64,000 nucleotides of DNA from Triatoma infestans (GCA_011037195.1 JAAEAF010001933.1:62001-126000); one strand, 5' to 3'. Positions 35,382-45,958 are shown, counted from the stretch's first letter. Notes: generated by a model not told the origin, from the sequence alone. Program-made: numbers and translations.

Positions 35382-36009
35382 AACTTTACTTTACTGGTAT
35401 AACTAAGAGCGCACATATTAATAAAGGTAACGATAAGGCTATACGATAAGAAGGATTTATAAGAGAGCATGAGCACGCTATATAGTTGGAGGAGCAGGTC
35501 TGTGTGGAGGTGCACCCGGCCAAAAATCCTCGCGTGAAACTAATGGCTAACCCAGTGTAGCTGCTGCATATCGCCCGACTACCACGGCGGCTCAAACCAC
35601 GCGTTATTACCACTCTACTGTAATTTGAACCTCCCACAATTATCTAACATACTATTTATATAATAATCTTTCCTCTTGTATTTATAATTTCTTGTAGTTG
35701 TAATAGCTAATAAAATATTATTACATTAAGAAAACAAATTATATTTAAATTAAACTCAGTTTCATGTAGTTAAATGAGGCAAGTCAAAATATAGGTTTAT
35801 TAAATTCACTTGAGTTTCTTAATTTCAGAATGTAGAACATTAAACCAATATAGTGAATAAACATTGTGTTGCACTTTGCATGCATTCTGAAGCACCATTC
35901 ATAGATTTCAAAATTACCAATATTTTTGTAGGTAAGACAAGACATTAATTAAAAAATCGTTTCAATATTTAGAACTTTTTTTGTTCGACCGTATCCATTG
36001 ATATTTCGT
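35121..36009. other. Unassigned; (GA)n microsatellite and GC-richer patch
   Basis: (GA)n at about 35349-35378. At 35480-35620 a higher-GC segment has minus-strand TATATAGC and TATAAATC words. The 83-codon minus frame across it (35386-35637) is not recognised. Confidence 0.4.
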
Positions 36010-36215
36010 CGAAAATAAGACGCTCTGAGTTCCACTGCGTATAAAAACAGAAAGATAAGTTTTTACAAAATATATAAATAAAAAGCTCAAACTACGTGGT
36101 ATTTCCTTTTAGGATACCAACACCGTATCTGACACGAAGACTTCGGTCTAAATACATCAATTGGTTTTTCTTGAAGAAGGTTGCTCTCAAGTGTTTCTTT
36201 AAACTTCGTACACTG
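36010..36215 (+). repeat. Family A copy 15 (fragment)
   Basis: CTCTGAGTTCCACTGCGTAT, then AAAGCTCAAACTACGTGGTA and CGTATCTGACACGAAGACTT: the central part of the monomer only. Confidence 0.6.
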
Positions 36216-36219
36216 TGTA

Positions 36220-36790
36220 CACACCTAGACGCCTGTAGCTCCTGAGTTTAGAATAGATCTGCTCCCGTCCAGAATGTCGTAAGAGGCGACACTCCACATG
36301 GCATATTTCCTATTTTTTTCCTATTCCAGATCTCTTTTCCTCTGATGGGCCCATAAATTTAGCATTACGGGATTATCAATTGGATTCTTCGGATTTTGGG
36401 GACATCATAATCTTCTTCCCAGCAAAAGAATACTTCCATCATATTTCCACCCCATATTCTACAGGCAGGTACGATGTCTTTTGATGTTCGACTGTAGTTT
36501 GGACGTGTTAAGGAAAATTACTTACCTTCTTTTCTTTCCCCTATCCCATTTTATCCATCCACAGGCGAGGAAGTGAAGATTGCTCTTATAGGGCTCATTA
36601 TGCTCGCACACAATGAATGTTGTATTTTCTCTTTCCATTTCCAGAAAAGTGTTTCAAATTAAGATGATTATCGCAAAATTCAGGAAATTATTTTAAAGGG
36701 ATTCTGGGAAATCGGTGTGTGAATGTTGGGTTGCCGTGCAATGGAAACGGATAGCAAACATGGTTTTACTGCAAATTTCTTATATATATA
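36220..36790. other. Unclassified, probably repeat-derived
   Basis: Moderate GC. CTGTAGCTCCTGAGTTTAGA and GTCGTAAGAGGCGAC look like the start of an interspersed repeat, but there is no second copy in this window to prove it. Confidence 0.35.
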
Positions 36791-36905
36791 AGTACACCAA
36801 ATAAAATCCAAGACGAAGAGTTGGGAATCGAACTCAGTACCATGCAATGCACTATTAGCTTGGCAGTTTTGACCATGCTGACCGAAGGCGCTGCCATACG
36901 TAACT
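36790..36905 (-). mobile_element. Possible tRNA-derived SINE fragment (family S2)
   Basis: Minus strand GAGTTCGATTCC (about 36823-36834) is a B box. Downstream CGTCTTGGATT parallels CGGTCTTGGCC of the 3488-3600 fragment. The upstream part has GGTCAGCATGGT at an A-box-like distance. Confidence 0.4.
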
Positions 36906-37110
36906 AAATGCTTAGTAAAAATTCAGAATTTGAAAAAAAATCGTTTTAATTAGCATTGTTATAATAGTAAAAATAATAATTAATGTGACCGATTCACACC
37001 ATATTTTTATTTAATTATTTATTAGGGACTTCCATTATTTATATTCGGTGAAAACTGAAATTTGAATAAGATGATACGGTTACAATATTTTTAAACAGCA
37101 GGATAAATAA
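36906..37110 (-). repeat. Family A copy 16 (fragments)
   Basis: A terminal piece, GTGAAAACTGAAATTTG then ATGATACGGTTACAATATT at about 37045-37092, preceded by short diverged family A words. Confidence 0.55.
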
Positions 37111-38099
37111 GTTTCAAAGTTATAACCAATCAATATTGATAAATTAAACAGATTGGAATTGTTTGCATTGAAATCTCTCTCTCTCTCTCTCTCTCACACT
37201 CTCTCACTATAACAAGCGAAATCTTTAAAGTTAAAGACAAGGTAAACCAACCATCAAATCAGAATGAAGGAGTTCCGTAATTATGAAGAGTCCACCTCCA
37301 TTATTTTCTTTTTATCAAGTAAAGAGAGATAAAGGATAAGAGAAAGCAAAAAATAAAAAAAATAAATAAATAAATTCTATGTGATCGATTCCACTTGAGT
37401 ACTAATTAAGGGGAAACACTTGATTCTGTTTTGAAAAGGCGATTTTCTGTGAAAGTAAACAGTGTGGAATCTTCTTGTTGTGTGAGAGGAACGGGCGAGA
37501 GAGAGACAGTAGGACAAGGGGTCAAAGTGAGGAAACTTTTTACTGTAGTTCGTTAAAGCTGAATGTCATTAATTAAGGAAGTGCAGGTTAAGGCTTGCTG
37601 TTGGCTGCTGCTGGTGCTGCTGCTGAACTCGAGACACTAAGACACAGAAACAGAGAGAGAGAAAGGAAAAGAGTGACAGAGAGAGAATCACTTGTTCCTT
37701 CTTAAAACTCCTTCCTCCCCACCCCAACACCAGTTTCTCCCCATACTCTTTCTGTTCTCCATTCTCTCTCTCTCTCAGACTCTCCCTTTTTGTGGAGCAA
37801 ATTAATCAGAAAAACGGGATCTTCCAGCGGCGGCGCATGTACTCTTCATCTCATTATGTCTAAGTGGAAACAGTGATCCAATACAATAAACGCCAGTGGG
37901 CTTGCTCCCGAACTATAGTTGAGATATGGGATTACATTCCACTTTCTTCTCCTTCTTCTTCCCATACTTTTCATATTACAATAAACCCCTATCCCCACAC
38001 TTTACACCACTTCCAGCCCTTCATGCTATATTGCTAGATATACTTTACTTACTAAGATTAAAAAAGATACTAGAAAAACTAACAATTTCTACTTAATAA
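37111..38099. other. Unassigned; (CT)n and GA-rich tracts, CTG cluster
   Basis: (CT)n at about 37172-37195; GA-rich at 37480-37690; GGCTGCTGCTGGTGCTGCTG at about 37603-37622. The CAG/CTG cluster is not in a convincing frame. It may be regulatory DNA. Confidence 0.4.
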
Positions 38100-38915
38100 C
38101 AACCCACAAAACTTTCACACGAATTTCTCTATTAATTGATAATTTTTTTTTAAACTAGGAAATCTTACTAAATGTTAATTTCCTCTGACTGTACACAGAC
38201 GGAGAACCATTCATTATACTCTACTAACTTCATGGCAACCTTACCATCAAGCCCTCATTGTGCAATCTGGCAATAAACGCTTTTAGATCAACGAGATTCA
38301 ACCTAATAATAAATTTGTCTGACAAAAGTTTCATTAGTGCTAATAATAATATATTTGCCTTTACTGCTCCAAATTTAAAGAAAAGTTGGAGCCTCTTTCG
38401 AGAAAATTCCAAAATAAAAAAACGTTCGGGAAAACCTATTCTGTAAAGACACATTTCAAGAAACCGATTTCCCTCAAATTTGGAATTCTAGCAATGCTTC
38501 TAATATGCACTAATAATATATAGCTGGCAGAACCGTAACTTCCTGATACTTCAGATTAAAGGTGACGTTACTATTCCCCCCACCGCCACTACAAAAAATA
38601 AAAATTCCATTTTTTCCGTTGAACAATATTCCAAATAAAATTATTGGTATTCATATGTGTAGATAATATACGAAGTTTAAAGTAAGTTTTTGGGACCATT
38701 TCCGTCTGGGAATTTCCTCAATCGCGAAAAACTGTCAAAAAAAACGTTCAGTAAAGTCACACTTCTAGTTGATGGATTTTGCCCGAAACTTTCATGCCGT
38801 GCCACTAGTAACCTAGGCCTCTTACACCTAGTAAGAGGAAGCATTGAAATAGTGTCGATATTAAGTTTTCATAGGAAATTCGTGTTTTGAAGTCCCCTGA
38901 GTACAAATAGTGTGT

Positions 38916-38951
<36 letters not shown>

Positions 38952-39556
38952 AATACAATATCTCAAAAACGAAAAATGGCAGAACGCTCAAACAGATATT
39001 CCGTTTAGGGACTGGATACGAAGGTTTGGGACAAAATCCATAACCGGAAATGCGACCTGAATATTTTTTCAGATTTCGCGATTTTGTTGAAAAAGGCTTC
39101 AACGATTTTCTTCAAACTTCTCACACTATTTATACACCTTAATAAATACCTATCACATGTATTTGAATTTTTTTTTTTTTAATAAAAAAAGCTCCATTTT
39201 AGATAATATTGAGGAATTTATAGAGTTAAATTTTAAATATTGGAAGCTGGTTCTAAGTTATGGGCGCTCTTCACTTCCCTACCTCATTGGGTTAGTACGT
39301 CGGTTCTTGCCGCCGCTACCACCACATCACCTCAGTATTTATTATGTTCGGACAAATGAGTGAAATTCGAGGTAAACAAAATTCGTTATTTCATACATAC
39401 GATTGTATCATGGATTATCATATTTCATTGGATTAACAGTAGTGTCGTGTGAGTCAGATTTTTTCGAACTCAGATCACTTGAAAACATGTATGTCCGGTG
39501 AAAACTCAATTACGAAAGTTTAGCACAACAATATTTTTCCTTAGTAAGAGAAAGTG
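38100..39556 (-). repeat. Family A copy 17, interrupted by an oppositely oriented copy
   Basis: Minus-oriented family A at 38100-38815 and 39452-39556. The gap holds the plus-oriented copy 18. On resumption, TTTTTTCGAACTCAGATCAC and GTCCGGTGAAAACTCAATTA lead to CCTTAGTAAGAGAAAGTG. About 130 bp of the host monomer (the microsatellite-bearing part) is missing at the junction, so the event was not a clean insertion. Confidence 0.8.
38818..39451 (+). repeat. Family A copy 18, nested in copy 17
   Basis: Begins CTCTTACACCTAGTAAGAGG (38819-38838), a perfect 7-bp-stem hairpin. It runs through CATAGGAAATTCGTGTTTTG, (GT)n at about 38919-38948 and TTGTTGAAAAAGGCTTCAAC, and stops at GTGTCGTGTGAGTCAGA (about 39433-39449). 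Because it lies in another copy, its ends mark the monomer ends. Confidence 0.82.
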
Positions 39557-40079
39557 AAATGGCTATTGAAAGAGAATGGCTACTTTCCGGAAGACAAATG
39601 CTTTCATTGATTGTGTTCCTATTGTTTAATGGAATTAATAAGTTATCTAAAATTGGAAGATAAAATAAAAAAAAAAAAAAGCTAAGAAGCAATATAAAAT
39701 ATAGCAAGCAATATAGTATTACAAAGAAATAAGCGAGCAGCAGTCTGCACTATTCTCAATATATCTTCTCTTGAGTGGAAAAAACAGGGAGGCAGTCTCC
39801 AATGATACTGTTCATATACGAGTATACAATAATATATTAATATAATAAGACAGTTTTATGATCAGCAATCACTCCTTAGATACAGCCATATACATACTGG
39901 CTTATCTCTTAAAAGGTTCCTTCCTAGACCAGAACTACCCTCAATATGACCATATTTAGGTCATCCAGCTATATTTCATGTTATTGATCGATAACAATAA
40001 TAATAATTATAGTTATTAAAGATGGAAAGACTTTGCCAAATCTAGATCTATTTTAAAAAGTTTGTTATAGCAACTATTT
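39557..40079. other. AT-rich unassigned sequence
   Basis: No gene-like frame or repeat assigned. Confidence 0.5.
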
Positions 40080-40951
40080 CTGTGAAACACTCACTCAACT
40101 TTCTCTAATAGCAGTTAGAGAATTCACCAATTTTCTTTATTTGAATTTTTTTTTTTTTTCAGTTCTCTAAACATAATATAGAATGATGGGTCACAGGCCA
40201 GTAGGCACACGTGGCTCAGGTAGTCATTTCAGTGTAGGTACAAAAGAAACAGCGTTAATAGCACTGAAGGAACTCAAACAATGTTTGAAATTTCACAAAT
40301 TGCGTAGAACTTCCCAGAAAAATGTTTCAAATAGATATTTTAGAAATTTATCTTTGCAATGAGCACTGCAAGTTTAAAGAAAATCGTCGTAGCCGTTTTC
40401 GAGAAAATTCCAAAAAACTCTTCTGTAAAGACGCACATCAGATTAAACGATTTACTTCAAATGTGGGGTTCTAGCCATATTTCTTAAGAGCATTAAAATT
40501 ATACAGGTGGCACTGAAGTCATAGATGAAAGCATAACGCTACTGTTCCCCCGGAACTCCCCTCCCCAAAATCAATTTTCCCGGGTAAATGTTTTAAATAA
40601 AAGAAGTGTAGTTTAGGTGTGTAAGTAAATAGAATAGGAGGTGTAAAGAAAATCGTTGAAGGCAAAATTGCGAAAAAACTGAAACATCCATTCTATAAAT
40701 TCGCATTTCTGGTAGATGGAATTTGCCCGAAATGTTCCGTGTCTAATGCGGTGGTGGTACCTAAACGAAATAAACAAGTTTGAGCTTTCAGCGATTATTC
40801 ATTTTTGAAATATTTTGTTCACACAAAATGCAGACCATTCACTCAAAAAACCAAACTCTGAGAAGCTCAAAGTGTGGTGAAAACTCAATTCAGAAAATTT
40901 CAGACGATCGCTACAATATTTCCTCTTACCATGGAATAAGAGAAGAATATA
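40080..40951 (-). repeat. Family A copy 19, full length
   Basis: From AACACTCACTCAACTTTCTC to TCCTCTTACCATGGAATAAG (40921-40940). Both internal modules are present: CGTAGCCGTTTTCGAGAAAA and the AAATCGTTGAAGGC form. The (CA)n tract is almost lost. A mariner relic begins at its very end. Confidence 0.9.
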
Positions 40952-41945
40952 CAGGGTGACAATTCCAAATGGTACCGTACTTAATTTTGCCAAGGTTTCC
41001 AAAATATGTGATCCATTTACTGTTTTTTAAGTTGCAGAAATTATCAACCTCTTATTTAAAATTGAACCACATATTTTTTTAATGATTTCTTTAAGTAGAT
41101 TTATTTTTTCATGAAAACTGGTTATTTAACGGAAAACACTCGCTGAATATTTTTTATTCGCTGAACAAAAATTGTAATTGTTCAAAAATACTCGTCAATC
41201 ATTAAGATTTGTTCGCAGGTTTCAGAAATTCGTCTTTAAGTTCTTCTACCAGGTTTAAGTTGTCATAAACTTTATTTTATAGAAATTCCCAGAGGAAGTA
41301 AACCAAAAAGATGTCAGGTAGTGGAAGCGAGCGGTTAGTGCAATCTTTGCCCACATTTTCAGCAGAGGAACATTTTCAAGCAGATCTGGGATGAACTTCA
41401 CTTAAGAAATGAAGACACCTATGTCTATGTTCAATGTTTCATTGCAAAAATAGGGACCTATAAGTTGATTCTCTGAGCCATACCACAGATTTATCGAAAT
41501 TATTGTCTGACACCGTATCCTATATGTAATCTCTGGCTTTTCATCTGCCCGTATTCAAAAATTGCACCTATTCCATTATTCGTAAATTTACATTCATCAT
41601 TCCTTAAAATATGTTTTGGCCTTATTTGAATGAAAACTCAAAAACAATGTGGAATAATAGCAACCTGAGGCCGAGAATTTTTCCACATTCAAAATTTAAG
41701 AGTCTCAGCGAATATTCAACGGATTTTTTATGTTCAATAACTATATACAAAAAAAAATCTGTGATCCAATTTAAATTAAAGAAAGTTGGTTTCGAAATCT
41801 CTTATTTCTGCAGCTTAAAAAAAAGTTATTGATCATATATTTAGAATCCTTGAATTATGTAGGTTAACATTTGGCGATTTTTTTCTTTTCTATTTTGCGT
41901 ACTTACCAAGACAGTAGGGTGATGCATATTAAATTTGTCACCCTG
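40952..41945 (-). mobile_element. Mariner-type element with degraded transposase
   Basis: Terminal inverted repeats CAGGGTGACAA (40952-40962) and TTGTCACCCTG (41935-41945), flanked by TA: a 994-bp element with the TA target preference of the IS630/Tc1/mariner group. On the minus strand, broken frames from about 41650 to 41270 read NDECKFTNNG (a catalytic-Asp neighbourhood), ISINLWYG, LIGPYF, IPDLLENVPL and then RSLPLPDIFLVYFLWEFL with NKVYDNL...VEELKDE. The last part matches the region around the final catalytic Asp (R-S-P-D-L-x-P-L-D-F-F-L-W in the family). The expected HDGAPPH segment is deleted, and stops interrupt the frame. Long dead. Confidence 0.87.
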
Positions 41946-42644
41946 TATAAGTAACTACAAAATTTTGTAAACCAATGAATTACGTTGTTAAGTAGGATGA
42001 TTTAAATTTATCATTTCTTATGTAGGCTTTAAAGATAGTGTTTATATACTACATATATAGAAGATTTGTCAGAGGGGGTGTTATAATATTTCATAGTGTG
42101 GAGCTGAATGTTGTGATGGAGTAGTGAGGAGGGCAATGAGTGTGCACTGTAGGTGGGGGGGGGGGTAGGAATATATAAAGTGTGTTGTACTAGTGAGAGT
42201 GGTTGGAGGCGAGTGCAGGCTAGCCAATCAGTGAGCTGGCGTCAGTGCACCAACTGAGCAGCCAATCAGTACGTACTCTTCACCGACTACTTCCTTCTCA
42301 CTTTCTCCTAGCACTACAACTACCAACAACTAGTACCAATTCTGTCGTCACATTTACACGTGGCTTGCCAACCTTTTTACCACTTCACTTCACGAATAAT
42401 ATAGTTATATTCCTTGTTTACTTTAATACTGCCAGACATTTGATTTTATTACTACCCTATACAGTAGAGCCGGCAAGAACAGTGTGTATATAAAAAACAC
42501 ATCTGTTATTCGTCTGTTTACACAATGATAGACAAGGACTCTCTATTGTTATTGTATTGTATAAAACGCATTGATTATTGATCAGTAACTCTCATGAATC
42601 TGAGATTGGAAACCGCTACCAATGATATAACAAGTTAAAAAAAT
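41946..42644. other. Unassigned; promoter-like cluster at about 42160-42290
   Basis: A G-run (42154-42164), TATATAAAG (about 42172-42180) and two GCCAATCAGT CCAAT-box words (about 42222 and 42260) 38 bp apart. The order is odd for a plus-strand promoter because the CCAAT boxes lie downstream of the TATA. The segment sits in the intron after the LMO4 exon. No transcript can be inferred. Confidence 0.35.
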
Positions 42645-42785
42645 AATAAAATCCGGTTTGAAACACTTACATGACTTTCCATGATTCTAATTAATACAAT
42701 TTAATCAAGAAATTTTCTTTAAAATTACTTTTGAATTTTACTTCTATGTGGGCCATAAAAAAGGTGGTGGGGATTTTACTTGTTT
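42645..42785 (-). repeat. Family A copy 20 (terminal fragment)
   Basis: TCCGGTTTGAAACACTTACA then GACTTTCCATGATTCTAATT and GTGGTGGGGATTTTAC: the minus-orientation terminus, cut by LINE sequence. Confidence 0.7.
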
Positions 42786-42789
42786 ACCG

Positions 42790-43525
42790 GAGCGGCCCAA
42801 TGTGGAGCGTTCTATCTTTGGTATCTGCTTGTGCAAATTTAAATATGTGCAAAGGCATGAATATTAATAATTCCAAGAGTAAAGTAATGCGAAATGGGAA
42901 AGATGAGGAATCGCCACATCAGGAATATATGCAATGGGAAAGCTCTTCAGACTGTCACTGATTTTGAATATTTAAGGACAGTTATCAGTCGAGATAGATA
43001 TTGACCAGATGGTATTGAATAGGTTAAGGAAGGCTAACGATATATTCTATCAAATTCACTCTACTTGGAAAGCAAGAGTTGAGCCTTGACCCTAAGGTGG
43101 CGCTGGCATATTTCTGCATGTACTCCTTTATGGTGCTGAAAGTTGGACGATATTGGATAGGTATGCCAGTAACAGCCACGATAATGCGTTTCTGACGGCG
43201 TATCCTGGGTAAAACTAGGAAAGGCTGCTGCATCAGAAATGCGAGAATTAGAGTAGACATTCAATCAGCGCAGCCAATTTTGGAGATCCATCAGCTGGGA
43301 TAGCACGGACTGGGATTGTGAGAATGGAAGTTGACACCAGGCTAAACGCTAAAGATGCTGCAGCATACCCGAACCACTGCAAGAAAGCAAGTGGTAGGAT
43401 TCTGTACGAGGAATATATTGAAATACTGGGCCAGAAGGGGACTCTCTTGCGGGGATGAGAAGGATGACATGAGATAGGGACCGATGAAGATGCCTTATGG
43501 GTACAAAGAAGATAGCGAAAGAAGA
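42790..43525 (+). mobile_element. Degraded LINE 3' half (post-RT region)
   Basis: Successive plus frames read MNINNSKSKVMR, TDFEYLRTVISRD, VLNRLRKANDIFYQ, STWKARVE, LLYGAESWTILDR. This is the conserved post-YADD region of a non-LTR retrotransposon (thumb and C-terminal part), with frameshifts and stops. It ends near a GAAGAAGAAGAAG tail at about 43518-43531. A different family from the LINEs at 1-500 and 6508-7789. It stops about 200 bp from the LMO4 exon. Confidence 0.85.
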
Positions 43526-43529
43526 AGAA

Positions 43530-43726
43530 GAATTTCTTGTTGAAATTAACCATTTGAAGTTAATAATGTGTGTCGATCTTCCAATAATTATATTGAAGGA
43601 AATAAAACATAATGGACCACTGATATTATGGCAATAATTAGATGGCAGCGCCATCTGAAATGGCTTCAGTCTGAAAAGTTAGTTAATATGTAATAATTAA
43701 TATAAACATTATTATAATTGCCTTAC
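43530..43726. other. Intron sequence immediately downstream of the LMO4 exon
   Basis: Holds the GTAAGG donor on the minus strand. Otherwise AT-rich, with a purine-rich stretch carried over from the LINE tail. Confidence 0.6.
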
Positions 43727-44244
43727 CTTATATAGTCGTTTTTGCAGAGTATCATATTAGATTTGGTGAAACAGGAAGATCCGATATCTGCCAACATCGC
43801 CCCACAACAGCTGCATTTCAGACAGGAATTATGCCAATAACGGTCCAGCGCATGAAGCAGAAACCTCTCTAAGATTTTACTACCACAACCGGCGCACACT
43901 TTAACACCACCGCTAATACCGCCGCCTCCCCCACCACCGCCTCCGGCGGCCGTATTATTATTATTAGTTTGGTTATTATTATTATTATTGTTATTATTGT
44001 TATTTGTATTATTATTATTATTGTTATTATTATTAATATGATGATGGTGGTGGTGTAAGTGTGGTGGAGGCGGGAATGGGTGATGGTGGTGGTGGTGTTC
44101 ATGTGGAGGCGGCGGCGGACCGGCCCCCATCACGTGGTGACCGTTACTGTAGGCCCCCCCGTCTGGTGGCGGCGAATGTGGAGATAGTTCCGTATACGGA
44201 TGGTAATGGGGGTTCATTGTTGTCGCGGCCAGCTTGATATCCTC
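43727..44244 (-). CDS. LMO4: LMO4-like LIM-only protein, exon with start codon, low-complexity N-terminus and LIM1 domain
   Basis: Read on the minus strand, the exon opens after a TTGCAG acceptor (AG at 44246-44245) and closes at 43727 before a GTAAGG donor (GT at 43726-43725), splitting the last Arg codon AG|G. The most likely ATG is at 44217; the 27 bases before it are open, so a longer N-terminus from an upstream exon cannot be excluded. From that ATG, residues 1-107 are low complexity: His and Pro runs, a broken Asn run and a Gly run. Residues 108-161 form a complete LIM1: C-x2-C-x17-H-x2-C-x2-C-x2-C-x19-C-x2-D, ending CKNDYIR. The RFLLHALDRYWH and SCFTKSNMILC segments resemble LMO4 more than LMO1-3/Beadex. 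LIM-only proteins bind no DNA; they act as nuclear adaptors through LDB/Chip-type partners. LIM2 must be on exons at lower coordinates, which I did not find. Family A repeats and LINE debris fill both flanking introns. Confidence 0.95.
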
Positions 44245-44314
44245 CTGCAACACACCAACAACACAAAATAACAATTATTTATATAACTTCACATATTTAA
44301 TTACATTAAGTAAA

Positions 44315-45075
44315 AAACAAAAAAAAGTGGTGCATAACTTTCTATTACTTTAATTAATACAATGAAAAATTAATTTTCTTTAAAATTGCAACGTTAAAAT
44401 GTTCAGTTAGGCGGTCATAAATATCAAAACCAACAAAGCTTTTGCAAATTCAAATTTGCCAACTGACAGACCTCCCAATACATATTAAATCATATCAATT
44501 ATAAATCAATGTTTTCAGAAACATGTTGCCAATAAAACGAAGGAGATATGTTTTTATCTATGCAGCAAACATTGCACGTTTAAAGAAAATAACTGCAACC
44601 ATATTCGAGAAAATATCAGAAAAAACTCAAAAACCAATTCTGTAAACTCGCACTTCCGGTCAACGGCTTATCTTCAAAATTGGAATTCCAGCAATGCGTC
44701 AATATGTATTAATTTTATTAGATGGTTTTTCATCCAGCTTAAGGCTCTATCGTTCATGAAGTAAAGGAAAAACTGAACTTGTTTTGGAGAAAATCACGAA
44801 AAATCGAAAAAACAATAAATTAGCACTTCTGGGTGATGGATTTTGTCCGAAATCTTCGCGTCTGATGCGGTAGTAATAGGTACTTGAACGGAATACCATA
44901 TTTGATCTTTCTGCACTTCCTTGTTTTTGAGTATTCTGTTAACACATACACATACACACACACATACATATATATATATGATAAATATATGGAACATGTA
45001 TTTCCGGTGAAAACTCTATTTCGATAATCTGTCAAGATCGTAATACTTCCTCTTTCTAGGAATAAGAAAAAGTGA
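44315..45075 (-). repeat. Family A copy 21, 70 bp from the LMO4 splice acceptor
   Basis: TAACTTTCTATTACTTTAAT start, GCAACCATATTCGAGAAAAT, CGCACTTCCGGTCAACGG (about 44649-44666), a short (CA)n/(TA)n tract at about 44941-44980, and ACTTCCTCTTTCTAGGAATA at the end. Confidence 0.85.
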
Positions 45076-45510
45076 AAAAACCTCGTGAGAAATATTGACT
45101 CGACTTCCTTTTAGTACTGTTCTTTTTTTTTTAAAATTTAAGGCGCGTCAACCTCTATGGTCATTGGCGCCCGGACAGTGTTCTCTCCTTACAGACAACA
45201 CTGTCCATCACAGGACAGTGAGCTGTAGAGGTTCCTAGGAAGAAAAAATCTAAATCTAAGGGTAGCACAGCTGGACTCGAACCCGGGTACTCCGCTTGGG
45301 AGTCCAGTACGCTAACCACTTAGACTCCCTTCCCTTTTAGTACTGTTATTAATATAATTATTTATAAAATGACAAATTTTCTTTAAACTTCAAATGTTAC
45401 TATTTACCTTGACATAAAGATGGAGATGATGGGGGGGGGCAATTACCTACCCAACAGGTAGGGTAGAATGATTCTACGGTAGACAAAAAGAGAACGCCAA
45501 CAGCCGAGAT
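45076..45510 (-). repeat. Family A copy 22 (5' part), head-to-tail with copy 21, split by SINE-2
   Basis: Begins AACCTCGTGAGAAATATTGA directly after the end of copy 21. Resumes at 45348 with ATTAATATAATTATTTATAA and the TAAAGATGGAGATGATGGGG variant. Confidence 0.75.
45107..45347 (-). mobile_element. tRNA-derived SINE-2 with 15-bp target duplication
   Basis: SINE body 45122-45332, flanked by CCTTTTAGTACTGTT at 45107-45121 and 45333-45347. On the minus strand: A box CTAAGTGGTTAGCG (about 45310-45323), B box GGTTCGAGTCC (45273-45283, close to consensus), the GCTCACTGTCC body and a short A-rich tail. The best-preserved copy of this SINE in the window. Confidence 0.95.
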
Positions 45511-45539
45511 TTGGATCATGATAAAGAGACTGAAAAGAA

Positions 45540-45958
45540 GATTGAACTTGTGGAGAGGACTTTGTGAGACTTAGATTAGATACAGATCATATTCTGGTGG
45601 GCTATATTCCGGCACCGCAGCCAACATATGCTTATTGTGCCATTCCCGATTGTCTAGTAAATGAACCCTCACTGAGACTTAAGAAGTCTAAGGTGGACAG
45701 GAGAAGAAATGATGAGATGAAGAAAATGATGGGAATTGAGGAAATGTATAAGGTAAAAATAAAGAGGAGGAAAGTGACTTGGCATGAGCATGTAGGAGGA
45801 TAAGAAAGAAGAATGGAGTAGTCAAGTAAGGGAATGGATACCGAAAGGGGATAGGAGATATGGAAGGAGAGGTAGGTCTCGAATTTAGTGGGAAGATGAT
45901 ACTGCAGATGAATCGGACGGCAATCCTTGAAGGAGGGAAGAAGGCGCAAAAAAAACAT
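45540..45958 (+). mobile_element. LINE 3'-end fragment
   Basis: Plus frames read RRRNDEMKKMMGIEEMYK, VKIKRRKVTWHEHVGG, then after frameshifts PKGDRRYGR and WEDDT. This is the R...TW-x-x-H...RGRPR-x-R-W-x-D-D type C-terminus of many non-LTR elements, of the same kind as 42790-43525. Frames on the other strand here are shadows. Confidence 0.75.

Noticed and set aside
37600..37630. CTG/CAG cluster as a coding poly-Gln or poly-Leu tract
   Set aside because: No open frame of useful length contains it and no splice sites bracket it.
43024..43654. Overlapping minus-strand frames of 67-101 codons
   Set aside because: Shadows of the plus-strand LINE remnant at 42790-43525, whose conserved post-RT motifs are on the plus strand.
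1..43726. LIM2 exon(s) and 3' end of the LMO4-like gene
   Set aside because: I looked on the minus strand for the C-x2-C ... H-x2-C pattern of LIM2 in the more GC-rich patches and did not find it. Short exons may have been missed, or they lie outside the window.
43869..44102. 77-codon minus frame rich in Thr/Ile inside the LMO4 exon
   Set aside because: An alternative-frame reading of the AAT/CAC/GGC repeats; the LIM1-bearing frame is the real one.
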